NCBI GenBank assembly: GCA_903877095.1
Contig: CAIRCP010000237.1
Coordinates: forward strand, 1 to 39,100
Direction of reading: 5' to 3'
DNA length: 39,100 nucleotides
Source: an uncultured Actinomycetes bacterium
GTDB lineage: Bacteria; Actinomycetota; Actinomycetes; Mycobacteriales; Mycobacteriaceae
Shown here: positions 1 through 7,940 of the stretch, one piece after another
Numbering within the stretch: the stretch's first letter is position 1
Layout of the letters: every line of letters begins with the position of its first letter
Made by a program: the position numbers and the translations under genes
Notes under the pieces: model-generated
The model's database searches: none
Told to the model about the DNA's origin: nothing
The model's input: only the letters and a program-made list of their open reading frames with translations

Positions 1-122
1 GCCCCGGCAAAGGCCCGATTCCGTTGTCCCACTGAGAAATTCATACCCACCCGAGGATGCCGCCCCGCCATCACTCCCACTGCGAACCCGGCAGCAAAAA
101 CATACCCCCACGCCACCCGCAT
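1..122 (-). CDS. possible 5' end of an unidentified gene leaving the window
   Basis: An open frame starts with ATG at 122 and runs off the left edge (about 40 residues visible). An AGGAG-like motif lies about 10 nt upstream, and the start is 14 nt after the stop of the YeeE-like fragment on the same strand. The visible N-terminus has a hydrophobic stretch (YVFAAGFAVGVMAG) followed by basic residues, as in a signal anchor. A second frame, starting at an ATG nearer the AGGAG, is also open across the edge but has an unnatural composition (Cys/Gly/Ser). I do not recognise the product. Confidence 0.25.
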   Translation of the reverse strand, partial: MRVAWGYVFAAGFAVGVMAGRHPRVGMNFSVGQRNRAFAG

Positions 123-136
123 AATTCAGCATTCTC

Positions 137-376
137 CTAGGTGGCGACCGGCACCGACGCCGGCACCGGATTGCGGCCGGTCACCAGGTGGGTCAACGTC
201 AGCCCACCGGCGACCAGTAACCAGATGAAGGCGATGGCCTGGACCCGATGCCACGACCGGCGGTGGACGAGGTCGTCGATCGCGACGACGGTGCAGGTGT
301 TCCCGCGCTGGATCGCCACCCCGATCAGAAAAACTAGGCCCGCGGTACTCACCAGTGCGACGCTCACCGCGACCAC
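137..376 (-). CDS. YeeE/YedE-like membrane protein, short or truncated
   Basis: The 79-residue product has a hydrophobic N-terminal helix, the motif IQRGNTCTVVAIDDLV, a basic loop (RRSWHR) and a second hydrophobic helix. The QRG-TCTVAA signature matches the first repeat of YeeE/YedE (sulfur/thiosulfate transport, pfam04143) membrane proteins. Full-length family members have about 350-400 residues, and half-length forms about 140, so 79 residues is very short. No continuation of the family was recognisable in any frame downstream to the window edge. The start is GTG at 376; an in-frame stop at 383-385 rules out an earlier one. It is probably a remnant, although a small functional subunit cannot be excluded. 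Confidence 0.5.
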   Translation of the reverse strand: MVAVSVALVSTAGLVFLIGVAIQRGNTCTVVAIDDLVHRRSWHRVQAIAFIWLLVAGGLTLTHLVTGRNPVPASVPVAT

Positions 377-442
377 TGGCGGTTACGCTTCATTGCCCTG
401 CTTTCCTCAACTGCCCGGCATCATCGTGGAAAGACTATTGAA

Positions 443-1096
443 ATGCGCGAAACCTTCAACAACCAGAAGGTTCAGGTCATTGTCGCCGACGACCACCCGC
501 TGTTTCGCGACGGTCTGGTCCGTGCGTTGACCAGCAGCGGGCTGGTGGACGTCGTCGCCGAGGCCCAGGACGGCCCGTCGGCGCTGGCCGCCATCAAAGA
601 GCATCGGCCCCAGGTGGCACTGCTGGATTACCAGATGCCGGGGATGGACGGCGGTCAGGTGGCCGCGGCGGTTCTGCGCGACGAATTGCCGACCCGGGTT
701 CTGCTGGTATCGGCCAACAACGACGCGGCGATCGTCTATCACGCGCTGCAGCAGGGTGCGGCCGGTTACCTCCCCAAGGAATCGTCGCGCTCGGAGATCG
801 TCAACGCCGTCCTGGAGTGCGCCAAGGGCCGCGACGTCGTCGACCCGCATCTGGCCTCGGGACTGGCCGCGGAGATCCGCCGCCGCGCCGAACCCGCCGG
901 GCCGACGCTCAGCGGGCGGGAGCGGGAGGTGCTCGGCATGATCGCCGGCGGCTCCAGCATCCCGGCCATCGCCAAGCAGCTCTACCTGGCCCCATCGACG
1001 GTGAAGACCCACGTCCAGCGGCTGTACGAGAAGTTGGGAGTGGGCGATCGCGCGGCTGCGGTCGCCGAGGCGATGCGTCGGGGACTGCTCGACTAG
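443..1096 (+). CDS. NarL/FixJ-family response regulator
   Basis: This is a full-length 217-aa two-component regulator. The receiver domain (about residues 10-125) has the acidic pair D16/D17, phosphoacceptor D62 (LLDYQMPGMDG), switch S90 and invariant K112. The C-terminal LuxR/GerE helix-turn-helix spans about 155-215 (LSGREREVLGMIAGG, then STVKTHVQRLYEKLGV). It should bind DNA as a phosphorylated dimer and act on transcription. The ATG at 443 follows a GGAAAG purine run. The stop codon shares one base with the GTG of the histidine kinase downstream (TAGTG), so the pair is co-translated and is very likely a cognate system. The signal and regulon cannot be read from sequence. Confidence 0.93.
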   Translation: MRETFNNQKVQVIVADDHPLFRDGLVRALTSSGLVDVVAEAQDGPSALAAIKEHRPQVALLDYQMPGMDGGQVAAAVLRDELPTRVLLVSANNDAAIVYHALQQGAAGYLPKESSRSEIVNAVLECAKGRDVVDPHLASGLAAEIRRRAEPAGPTLSGREREVLGMIAGGSSIPAIAKQLYLAPSTVKTHVQRLYEKLGVGDRAAAVAEAMRRGLLD

Positions 1097-2286
1097 TGAC
1101 GAGAAAGGTCAGCCGCGTCCTGGACTTCCTGACCAGCGAACCGCTGCGGATCCGTTCGATCCTGCGGTTGGTGCTCATCGTTCTGATCGCCCTGCTGATC
1201 TCCCAGACCCACGTCTCGCACTGGCTGGACGACGTGTTCACCGGGGTTCTGGTGGCCTATGCCGTCGTGTCGGTGGCATGGCTGTTCCACGTTTTGCGCC
1301 GTCCGGTCAAATGGTGGTTCGGGTACGCATCGATGTTCGTCGACGTCGTCGCCGTGGCCGTACTGTGCATCGCATCCGGACCCGGCACCATCGCGTTGTA
1401 CCCGATCTTCTTCCTCGCGCCGATCTCGGTGGCGTTCCTGGACAGCCCATTGATCACCTACCTGCTGGGACTGAGCGCGGCGTTGGGTTACCTGCTGGCG
1501 TGGGTGGTTTACGCCACCCACGATCAGAAGATGGGCAACACCATCCCGGCGGTGGTGTACGTGCAGGTCGGTTGCCTGCTGTGGCTCACCGTCGCTATCA
1601 CGGCGCTGTCGTACACGCTGGCGCGCCACCGGCAGCGGGTGGAGGCCCTGCTCGACGTCCGGCGCAGGCTGATCGCCGAGTCGATGCGGGCCGACGAGCG
1701 GCAGAGCCGGGAACTGTCAGAGCAGTTGCACGACGGTCCGCTGCAGAATCTGCTGGCGGCCCGGCTCGATCTGGACGAACTTCGGGACGACCCTTCTGCG
1801 GCTGGGTTCGACCGGCTCGACGCCGCACTGCGCGAGACCGTCTCCGATTTGCGGAACGCGGTGGCCACCTTGCATCCGCAGGTACTCAGCCAGTTGGGAC
1901 TCTCCGCAGCGGTGCGCGACCTCGCCCAACGCAATGAACAGCGCTGGGGCACCCCGGTGCGCACCGAGATCGACGAGGTCGGCCGGCCCGAGTCGCAGGC
2001 GCTGATTCACCGGGCCGCCCGCGAGCTGATGTCCAACGTGCACAAGCACTCTCAGGCCACCGAAGTCGATGTCGCGTTGCGCCGGGAGTCCGGCGCGACG
2101 GTGCTGCAGGTCGCCGACGACGGGATCGGATTCGATCCGGGCATCCTCGCCCAGCGGGTCAGCGAAGGACACATCGGCTTGGCGTCACTGGTGGTTGCGG
2201 TCGAATCAGCGGGCGGCTCGGTTGATTTCGGCAGTGGGCCGGGCGGGGGGTCGGTCGTAACGGTGACCGTGCCCGACGACCTTTAG
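1096..2286 (+). CDS. NarL-type sensor histidine kinase (HisKA_3)
   Basis: The 396-aa membrane kinase starts at a GTG overlapping the regulator's stop codon. About six hydrophobic segments occupy residues 20-175, with no large extracellular loop, so sensing may occur within the membrane. A short coiled linker (about 176-205) leads to the HisKA_3 dimerisation region with phospho-acceptor H212 in SEQLHDGPLQNLLAARLDL. The HATPase_c domain follows, with N-box N314 (RAARELMSNVHKHS), G1 box DDGIGF (341-346) and a glycine-rich C-terminal box. It autophosphorylates and should pass phosphate to D62 of the preceding regulator. The next gene is convergent, ending 94 bp downstream. The ligand is unknown. 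Confidence 0.92.
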   Translation: MTRKVSRVLDFLTSEPLRIRSILRLVLIVLIALLISQTHVSHWLDDVFTGVLVAYAVVSVAWLFHVLRRPVKWWFGYASMFVDVVAVAVLCIASGPGTIALYPIFFLAPISVAFLDSPLITYLLGLSAALGYLLAWVVYATHDQKMGNTIPAVVYVQVGCLLWLTVAITALSYTLARHRQRVEALLDVRRRLIAESMRADERQSRELSEQLHDGPLQNLLAARLDLDELRDDPSAAGFDRLDAALRETVSDLRNAVATLHPQVLSQLGLSAAVRDLAQRNEQRWGTPVRTEIDEVGRPESQALIHRAARELMSNVHKHSQATEVDVALRRESGATVLQVADDGIGFDPGILAQRVSEGHIGLASLVVAVESAGGSVDFGSGPGGGSVVTVTVPDDL

Positions 2287-2362
2287 CAGCGCCGACCCTG
2301 CGCATAGAGACTGGTGCACGGCCGGGATCGCGCTCTGGACGCGGAGTCGGTGCGCCGAGGCG

Positions 2363-2388
2363 CTCTCTACCCAACCTCTCTACCCAAC
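2363..2388. repeat. 13-bp perfect tandem duplication across a stop codon
   Basis: CTCTCTACCCAAC occurs twice back to back (2363-2375 and 2376-2388). On the minus strand the inner copy contains the last codons and TAG stop of the molybdoenzyme gene, and the outer copy repeats the same bases after the stop. This looks like a slippage duplication that left the protein end intact. Confidence 0.85.
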
Positions 2389-3903
2389 CTGGATGCTGAT
2401 GACGGGCCAGCCGGTGGCGCCGTCGGGCGCCGGCGGGGCCTGCTGTTCGGTCTGGACCGCACCGGTGTTGTCGGTGGCGCGGGCGGTCACTGTGTGCGAG
2501 CCCGGGGTGGCCTGCCACGCGAACGTCCACAGCCGCCAGGTGTCGTTGGAATAGGACGCACCCAATTGCGCGGGCTGCCAGGGCCCGTCGTCGATCCGCA
2601 CCTCGACGGCCTTAATGCCGCGGTGCTGGGCCCACGCCACTCCGCCGATGGTCACCGGGCCGGGGGCCAGACGGGTGCCGTTGCGCGGTACGTCGATCCT
2701 GGACGCGGTCTTGATCGGCGCCTTGGCCGACCATCCGAGCGGGGTCCAGTAGCCCTCCGCCTTGTCGAAGCGGGTCAATTCAAGGTCCACGACCCACTTG
2801 GTGGCCGAGACGAACCCGTATAGACCGGGGACGACCAGCCGGGCGGGATAGCCGTGCTCGACGGGAAGTGGTACGCCGTTCATGCCGATGGCGAGCAGCG
2901 CCTCGCGGTTGTCGGTGAGTGCTTCCACGGGCGTGCCGGCGGTGAAACCGTCCGACGACATCGAGAGCACCATGTCGGCATCGGACTGGATTCCACTGGC
3001 GGCCAGTAAATCCCGAACTCGGTAGCCGGTCCATATGGCGTTTCCGATCAGCGTGCCGCCCACCGGGTTGGAGACGCAGGTCAGGGTGACCGGCCGCTCG
3101 ACCAGATCGAATTTGGCGAGATCGGCGAAGCTGTAGGTGATCTCGCGGTCGACCATGCCGTGGATCCGCAGCTTCCATTCGTCGCGGGCCAGTTGGGGCA
3201 CGCTCAGCGCGGTGTCGATCCGGTAGAAGTCGGCATTGCTGGTGATGTAGCTCGGCAGGCCGTCGCCGGCAGGCTGCACCCCGGCTGGGATCGGCGGGGC
3301 CGGAGAGGCGATCTTCGGGAGCTTGAAAGCCTCGCGGTCGCCGGCGACCGACCGGCGCTGCCGGGTGAGGATGCTGCCACCCACCCCGCTCAGCGCGCCG
3401 ATACCTAGCAGGCCCAGTGTCTGCAGCGAGCGACGCCGTCCCGGATCGGCCTGTTCGACAACGTCATCCGTGTGCGGCTCATCGTTGCTTTCCCGGGTCA
3501 GCATCCGAAATGCGCCGACGCCGCACACGGTGCCCAGCGCGACCGGGATAAGGTCCACGGCCCGGGCGCCGGGCTGGTTGAGCACCGCCAGGCCGCCGAT
3601 CACCCCGGCGGCCAGCAGCGCCAATGTGCCGACGCGCCGCCACACGGCGGCGACGGCGATCAGTGCGGTGATCACCACCACGACCATGACCGTCAGAAAG
3701 GTCTTGTCGTTGGTGCCGAAGGTCTGGATGGCCCATTCCTTGACCGGGCCGGGGGTCAGGTTGATCACCGAGCTGCCGACGGCGGTGCGCGCGTCGGCGG
3801 CCGGAGAGAAGAATGCGGCGGCCAACTGCGTCACCCCGAGAGCCACCGCGGCCGCGGCCGCACCCGCCGCCATCCGCGCACCTATCGAAGCCATAGTCGC
3901 CAA
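2380..3903 (-). CDS. membrane-anchored molybdopterin-dependent oxidoreductase (sulfite-oxidase fold)
   Basis: The 507-aa protein has two parts. Residues 1-180 contain about five hydrophobic segments (roughly 10-32, 68-88, 92-108, 116-133, 160-178). The rest is a soluble part with the sulfite-oxidase-type molybdopterin domain (about 215-390) and a C-terminal Mo-cofactor dimerisation/Ig-like domain (about 400-507). The probable molybdenum ligand is C276 in TLTCVSNPVGG, and the conserved EHGYPARLVVPGLYG segment follows. The architecture resembles M. tuberculosis Rv0218. The catalytic domain is likely exoplasmic, held at the membrane by the N-terminal helices. The substrate is unknown; sulfite, S-oxide and N-oxide chemistry are all possible. 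It converges with the histidine kinase. A 13-bp tandem duplication lies at its stop. Confidence 0.88.
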   Translation of the reverse strand: MATMASIGARMAAGAAAAAVALGVTQLAAAFFSPAADARTAVGSSVINLTPGPVKEWAIQTFGTNDKTFLTVMVVVVITALIAVAAVWRRVGTLALLAAGVIGGLAVLNQPGARAVDLIPVALGTVCGVGAFRMLTRESNDEPHTDDVVEQADPGRRRSLQTLGLLGIGALSGVGGSILTRQRRSVAGDREAFKLPKIASPAPPIPAGVQPAGDGLPSYITSNADFYRIDTALSVPQLARDEWKLRIHGMVDREITYSFADLAKFDLVERPVTLTCVSNPVGGTLIGNAIWTGYRVRDLLAASGIQSDADMVLSMSSDGFTAGTPVEALTDNREALLAIGMNGVPLPVEHGYPARLVVPGLYGFVSATKWVVDLELTRFDKAEGYWTPLGWSAKAPIKTASRIDVPRNGTRLAPGPVTIGGVAWAQHRGIKAVEVRIDDGPWQPAQLGASYSNDTWRLWTFAWQATPGSHTVTARATDNTGAVQTEQQAPPAPDGATGWPVISIQVG

Positions 3904-3991
3904 CCTACCGCCGGCGGCAAGGCTGCGGTTTCCCCCGATCGGTCAGACCTTCCATCCACTAACGTACGGACACCAACCGAAGGGAACCGCG

Positions 3992-5455
3992 ATGACCACC
4001 GTCGATGCCACGCCGCGCCGTCGCCTTCCGATGTGGGTGGCGTTGTCGCTCTCGGTGGCGACGGTCGGGCCGACGCTGGCGATGTCCGGCAATGGTCAGG
4101 GACTGGTCAGCACCGTCGGCAAGGCGATCCCGCTGGTCTTCCTGATCGGCCTGATCGGGGTGCTGCTCGTCGGCTACAGCTTCGTGCGCCTGACCCGCCA
4201 CCTGAACCATGCCGGCTCGGCCTATGCCCTGGTCGGGGTGACGATCGGGCCGCGGACCGGGTTCTTCTCCGGGTTCGCGCTACTGGGTGCGTATCTGGGC
4301 TTCTCGATCGGCACGCTGGCGCTGACCGCCGCCTTCACCAATTCCTTTCTGGCCGAACTGCACCGGGGCGCCGCGCAGCCCCGGCAACTTCCCTGGATCG
4401 TCCCGGTGGTCACCGCCGCGGCGTTCTCGTTCGTGCTCAGTGGCCGTCGGGCCCCGTTGGTGGCCACGGTCCTGCTGGCTATCGAAGGCGTCGGTATCGG
4501 CGCGATGCTGGTGCTGACGGCGGTGATCCTGACGCGCGGCGGCGCCCCGGCCACCGGGATGGACCTGAGCGTCTTCTCCTTCTCCGGGGTGTCGGTGTCA
4601 GCAGTGCTGGGCGGTGTGGTTGCGGCCTTCCTGTCCTGGGCGGGTTTCGAGGCATGTGCGTCGATGGGCGAGGAGACCGCCGATCCCGGGCGCAACATCC
4701 CGCGCGCGCTCATCGGAACCCTCGCGCTCACCGGGGTGCTGTTCGTGGTGGTGATGTTCGCCCAGACGATTGGCTTCGGCACCGACCACGCCGGTCTGGA
4801 CGCGTTCGAACACTCGGCGAACACCTTGGGCGACCTGGCGAATTCCTATGTCGGCGAGGGGTTCAGTCTGCTGGTCATCCTCACCGCGACGGTCAGTGCG
4901 TTCGGCTGCCACCTGGCCACCGCCGCCACCTCGGGCCGGATGCTCTACGCCTTCAGCCGGGACGGATTCGGCCCGAAAGCGTTGGCGCACATCGATTCCG
5001 CGAGTGGCGGCCCGCGCCGGGCGACGTGGCTGATCGTGGCAGTGACGGTGCTGGTCAACCTGATCTGCTGGCTGACCGGATGGCCGTCGGCCCCCACCGG
5101 CAATCCCGCGATCGACGCCTACTTCCTGTTCGCCGTAGCCGGTTCGGTCTGCCTGATGGTCTGCTACCTGCTGGTGGAACTGGCGGCGATGTGGTTCGTC
5201 GGTGCGCCGCGCTTCACGGTGGTGCACGGCGGGACGGGGCGGGTGGCCGGCCTGGTGCTGCCGGCGGCGGGTGCGGCGGTGATCGTGGTGGTGCTGTGGT
5301 TCAGCGTCAAGGACGCCGTGAGCCTACTGGACCCGCCGCTGTTCGGGTTGTATTGGTGCACAGCCGGTTTGGCAATCGCGGCCGCCGCCTCGGGCATCGC
5401 CGGGCGAGTCGGCACCGCCCTGGCGGCCGAGGTCGGGTTACCTCAGGTGAGGTAG
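3992..5455 (+). CDS. amino-acid permease, APC superfamily
   Basis: The 487-aa polytopic membrane protein has about 12 predicted helices. The first helix carries a GPTLAMSGNGQG segment like the substrate-binding unwound helix of APC transporters, and the middle carries the conserved AFLSWAGFEACASMGEETADP motif, typical of AA_permease_2 members. It should import amino acids or related amines by secondary transport; the substrate is not evident. The ATG at 3992 is preceded by GAAGGGA at a good distance. A TAACGT hexamer (3960-3965) is a possible -10 box. The 3' end overlaps the convergent multicopper oxidase gene by 13 bp. Confidence 0.88.
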   Translation: MTTVDATPRRRLPMWVALSLSVATVGPTLAMSGNGQGLVSTVGKAIPLVFLIGLIGVLLVGYSFVRLTRHLNHAGSAYALVGVTIGPRTGFFSGFALLGAYLGFSIGTLALTAAFTNSFLAELHRGAAQPRQLPWIVPVVTAAAFSFVLSGRRAPLVATVLLAIEGVGIGAMLVLTAVILTRGGAPATGMDLSVFSFSGVSVSAVLGGVVAAFLSWAGFEACASMGEETADPGRNIPRALIGTLALTGVLFVVVMFAQTIGFGTDHAGLDAFEHSANTLGDLANSYVGEGFSLLVILTATVSAFGCHLATAATSGRMLYAFSRDGFGPKALAHIDSASGGPRRATWLIVAVTVLVNLICWLTGWPSAPTGNPAIDAYFLFAVAGSVCLMVCYLLVELAAMWFVGAPRFTVVHGGTGRVAGLVLPAAGAAVIVVVLWFSVKDAVSLLDPPLFGLYWCTAGLAIAAAASGIAGRVGTALAAEVGLPQVR

Positions 5456-7041
5456 TCGAAGGTGGAAAGCATCCCCGCCTCGGCGTGATACGCGTTGTGG
5501 CAGTGCATCGGCCAGTATCCGGGATTGTCGGCGAGGATGGCGACCTTCACCGACTGATTGGGCAGCACGATGACGGTGTCCTTGCGCGCACCCAGGCTGC
5601 CGTTCGGATTCATCACCGCGAAGGTATGGCCGTGCAGGTGCATCGGATGCCACATCCGCGACTTGTTGGTGAAATTCAGCGTCGCCTGCTGGCCCTGACG
5701 GACGGTGAACGGCTTGTTGTTCGGCCAGGGCCCGTTGATGCCCCACTCGTATCCGGTGTCCGCCGCGGTCAGGTCGGCCTGCAGTTCGGTGTCGGCCTTG
5801 GTGAATTTCAGTTGCGCCTCGGGAGTGGCGGTGAACATCTCGACGGTGCCCACCTTGCCGTTGAGTTCCGGGGGCTGGAACGCCATCGGCGGCACGCTGC
5901 CCGATCCGGTCGACAGCAGCGCCCGTGCGGAGTTGTTCTTGCCTTCGGCCACCGCCACGAGGGGGAACACCCCGTCGCCGGCGGTGACGATGGCGTCGTA
6001 GCGTTCGCCCATCCCGAGCAGCACCGCGTCGACGTCGGTCGGAACGACGGGAAAACCGTCGGTGTGGGTCACCTTCAGCTTGTGGCCGCCCAGCGCCACC
6101 CGGAACGCGGTGTCGGCGCCGGCGTTGATGATGCGCAGCCGGATGCGGTCACCCGGCTTGGCCCGGAAGGTTGTGGGCGCCTCGGGGATTCGCCCGTTGA
6201 TCACGTAGTACGGGTAGGTGACGTCGCCGGGATCGCCGCCGAGCAGGCTGCTGCCCCCCGCGCCCATGCCGCCCGCACCGCCCATGCCGCCCGCACCACC
6301 CATGCCGCCGGGTTGCTCGGACGCGCTGGTCGTCGGCTGGCCCATACCGCCCATGCCGCCCATGGCGCCCATGCCACCCTTCTTCAGATCGTCGAAGATC
6401 TGCTGGGGTGAGCGGCCTACCCCGTCGGTCCAGTCGTCGAGCATGACGATCCACTCGGCGTCGTAGTCGGCCGGCGCCTTGGGGTCATCGACGATCAACG
6501 GCAGATACAGCCCGGTGTCCAGATCCAGGCCGACATGCGGATGCGCCCAATAGGTTCCGGCGTCGGGAACCGAGAACTTATAGGTGAACGACTGTCCGGC
6601 AGGCACATTCGGTGTCGCGGGCTCGGCGCCGTCCATATCGTTCTGCAGCGCGATGCCATGCCAGTGCATGGACGTCGGATGGCCGAGTTGGTTGTTGAGC
6701 ACCACCTCGAGTTCGTCGCCGACGTTCGCGCGGATCAGCGTTCCGGGAACGGTTTCGCCGTAGCCGAGGGTCTGGACCACTTTGCCGCCGAGGTCGACCG
6801 TCACCGGCCGGGGCGTCAGCGTCGCGTTGACGGTCTTGCCGGTGTGCGGGCGGGTGGCCTCGGCGGCCTTGATGGCGTCCGCCAAACCGGGATTGACGGT
6901 GGTGGGCTGCGACGTCAACTCCGATCCCGGCGCGGCGGTACGGGTGCACGCTGCCAGGGCCGTGCCGGCGCCGGCGGCCAGGCTCGCGGCAAGGAAGGTG
7001 CGCCGCGTCAGTTGCCGGCGTCGGGCGTCGTCGTTGGCCAT
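5443..7041 (-). CDS. mmcO: Tat-exported multicopper oxidase lipoprotein, MmcO-like
   Basis: The 532-aa protein is a probable periplasmic or cell-surface copper oxidase. A twin-arginine signal (TRRTFLAASLAAG) and lipobox LAAC with C32 predict Tat export and lipidation. All four copper motifs are present: HWH (126-128), HPH (167-169), HPMHLH (465-470) and HCHNAYH (513-519), with T1 ligand C514 and likely axial M524. Order and flanking sequence closely resemble M. tuberculosis MmcO (Rv0846c), which protects against copper by oxidising Cu(I). Residues 222-262 form a Met/Gly-rich insert with seven methionines, plausibly a Cu(I)-binding loop. The ATG at 7041 is preceded by AAAGTGAG; an upstream TTG is unlikely. 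The start is 14 bp after the stop of a bestrophin gene on the same strand. Confidence 0.9.
   Translation of the reverse strand: MANDDARRRQLTRRTFLAASLAAGAGTALAACTRTAAPGSELTSQPTTVNPGLADAIKAAEATRPHTGKTVNATLTPRPVTVDLGGKVVQTLGYGETVPGTLIRANVGDELEVVLNNQLGHPTSMHWHGIALQNDMDGAEPATPNVPAGQSFTYKFSVPDAGTYWAHPHVGLDLDTGLYLPLIVDDPKAPADYDAEWIVMLDDWTDGVGRSPQQIFDDLKKGGMGAMGGMGGMGQPTTSASEQPGGMGGAGGMGGAGGMGAGGSSLLGGDPGDVTYPYYVINGRIPEAPTTFRAKPGDRIRLRIINAGADTAFRVALGGHKLKVTHTDGFPVVPTDVDAVLLGMGERYDAIVTAGDGVFPLVAVAEGKNNSARALLSTGSGSVPPMAFQPPELNGKVGTVEMFTATPEAQLKFTKADTELQADLTAADTGYEWGINGPWPNNKPFTVRQGQQATLNFTNKSRMWHPMHLHGHTFAVMNPNGSLGARKDTVIVLPNQSVKVAILADNPGYWPMHCHNAYHAEAGMLSTFDYLT
6263..6312 (-). repeat. 18-bp tandem repeats coding for Gly-Met-Gly-Gly-Ala-Gly
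   Basis: Two 18-bp units (6263-6280 and 6281-6298, one mismatch) plus most of a third encode the GGMGGA hexapeptides in the Met-rich loop of the copper oxidase. Shorter CCCAT-GCC units continue at about 6342-6377. Such tandem units can expand or contract by slippage and so change the number of methionines. Confidence 0.8.
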
Positions 7042-7055
7042 GATGTGCTCACTTT

Positions 7056-7940
7056 CTATCGGTGGCAAACAGTACCGGCGGCGGTGTGCGATTCGGTCTC
7101 AATTCGGGCCAGTGTGTGCGAAGGTCCGAGCAGGTCGCCGGTCAGAATCGCGCAGAAACGCTCCAGTGGCAGACCGAAATCGTCGTCGCTCATCGGGTCC
7201 TCCAGCAGCGCGCCGAGTCGCTCGGCGATGACGATGAGCGTCATCACCAGGATGCTCAGCGCGATCCCGGCCGCGCTGTCGTGTTCGCCGGCGCCCAGCA
7301 TGGTGCAGACGACGACGGCGAAGGACCACGCGAGGGTTCGGGTGAACAGGGCGTAGAACCGCGGGACCGGCTGCGAGTTGATGCGCTCCAATCCGACCGC
7401 GGCGCCGACCTGAGCTGAATTGATGGTGACCAGGACCCGCCGGGCCTGGCGGTCGATCATCTTGGCGTGGCTCAACTCGCCGATGTCGACGGCCTGACGG
7501 CGCAGCAGTTCGGTGGCCGTGCAGTCGGCGGGATCGGTGGGAGTCAGGTCGCCCAGTTGTGGTGATGTCGGGGTGCGGTGCAGTTCGGCGGCCAGGGTCC
7601 ACGCGTGGCGCACCTCCCGGCGGCGGATGCGATCGGTGATCGCGGCCATCTCCGGTGTGCCGTCCTCGTATGCCAGCAATGCGTAATGCAGCGACCGGCC
7701 GTTGCTGACGACCCCGCCCCAGAGCGTGCGTGCCTCCCACCACCGGGCGTAGGCGTTGCGGTTTTGGAACCCGACGAAGATGGCGACGACGATTCCCATC
7801 ATTGGGACAATCGCGGAAACCGATTGCAGCCCAGCGTGATCAACCGCGACCGTCATGGCCGCGGCAAGCAGCAGGATCGCCGCGACGTCGACCCGGAACC
7901 TCCGGATGACCTGGAGTGCCGGTGTCCCGCGGAGGTTCAC
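7056..7940 (-). CDS. bestrophin-family anion channel (paralogue 2)
   Basis: This 294-aa protein belongs to the bestrophin/UPF0187 (YneE) family of pentameric anion channels. Two hydrophobic helices lie near the N-terminus (about 18-60), followed by the diagnostic FVGFQNRNAYARWWEARTLW segment, a cytosolic helical region, and a second pair of hydrophobic helices (about 205-240). The C-terminal DDDFGLPLE segment matches the family's acidic cluster. It starts with GTG at 7940, overlapping the stop of the upstream paralogue by 4 bp (GTGA), so the two are translationally coupled. Bacterial bestrophins conduct cations or anions depending on the homologue, and some photosynthetic-lineage members pass bicarbonate. 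The ion here is unknown. Confidence 0.88.
   Translation of the reverse strand: MNLRGTPALQVIRRFRVDVAAILLLAAAMTVAVDHAGLQSVSAIVPMMGIVVAIFVGFQNRNAYARWWEARTLWGGVVSNGRSLHYALLAYEDGTPEMAAITDRIRRREVRHAWTLAAELHRTPTSPQLGDLTPTDPADCTATELLRRQAVDIGELSHAKMIDRQARRVLVTINSAQVGAAVGLERINSQPVPRFYALFTRTLAWSFAVVVCTMLGAGEHDSAAGIALSILVMTLIVIAERLGALLEDPMSDDDFGLPLERFCAILTGDLLGPSHTLARIETESHTAAGTVCHR

Noticed and set aside
3472..6411. 979-codon plus-strand open frame across the molybdoenzyme, permease and copper oxidase
   Set aside because: It is Arg/Gly/Asp-rich with no domain, and it runs antisense or out of frame to three well-recognised genes. This is a high-GC artefact.
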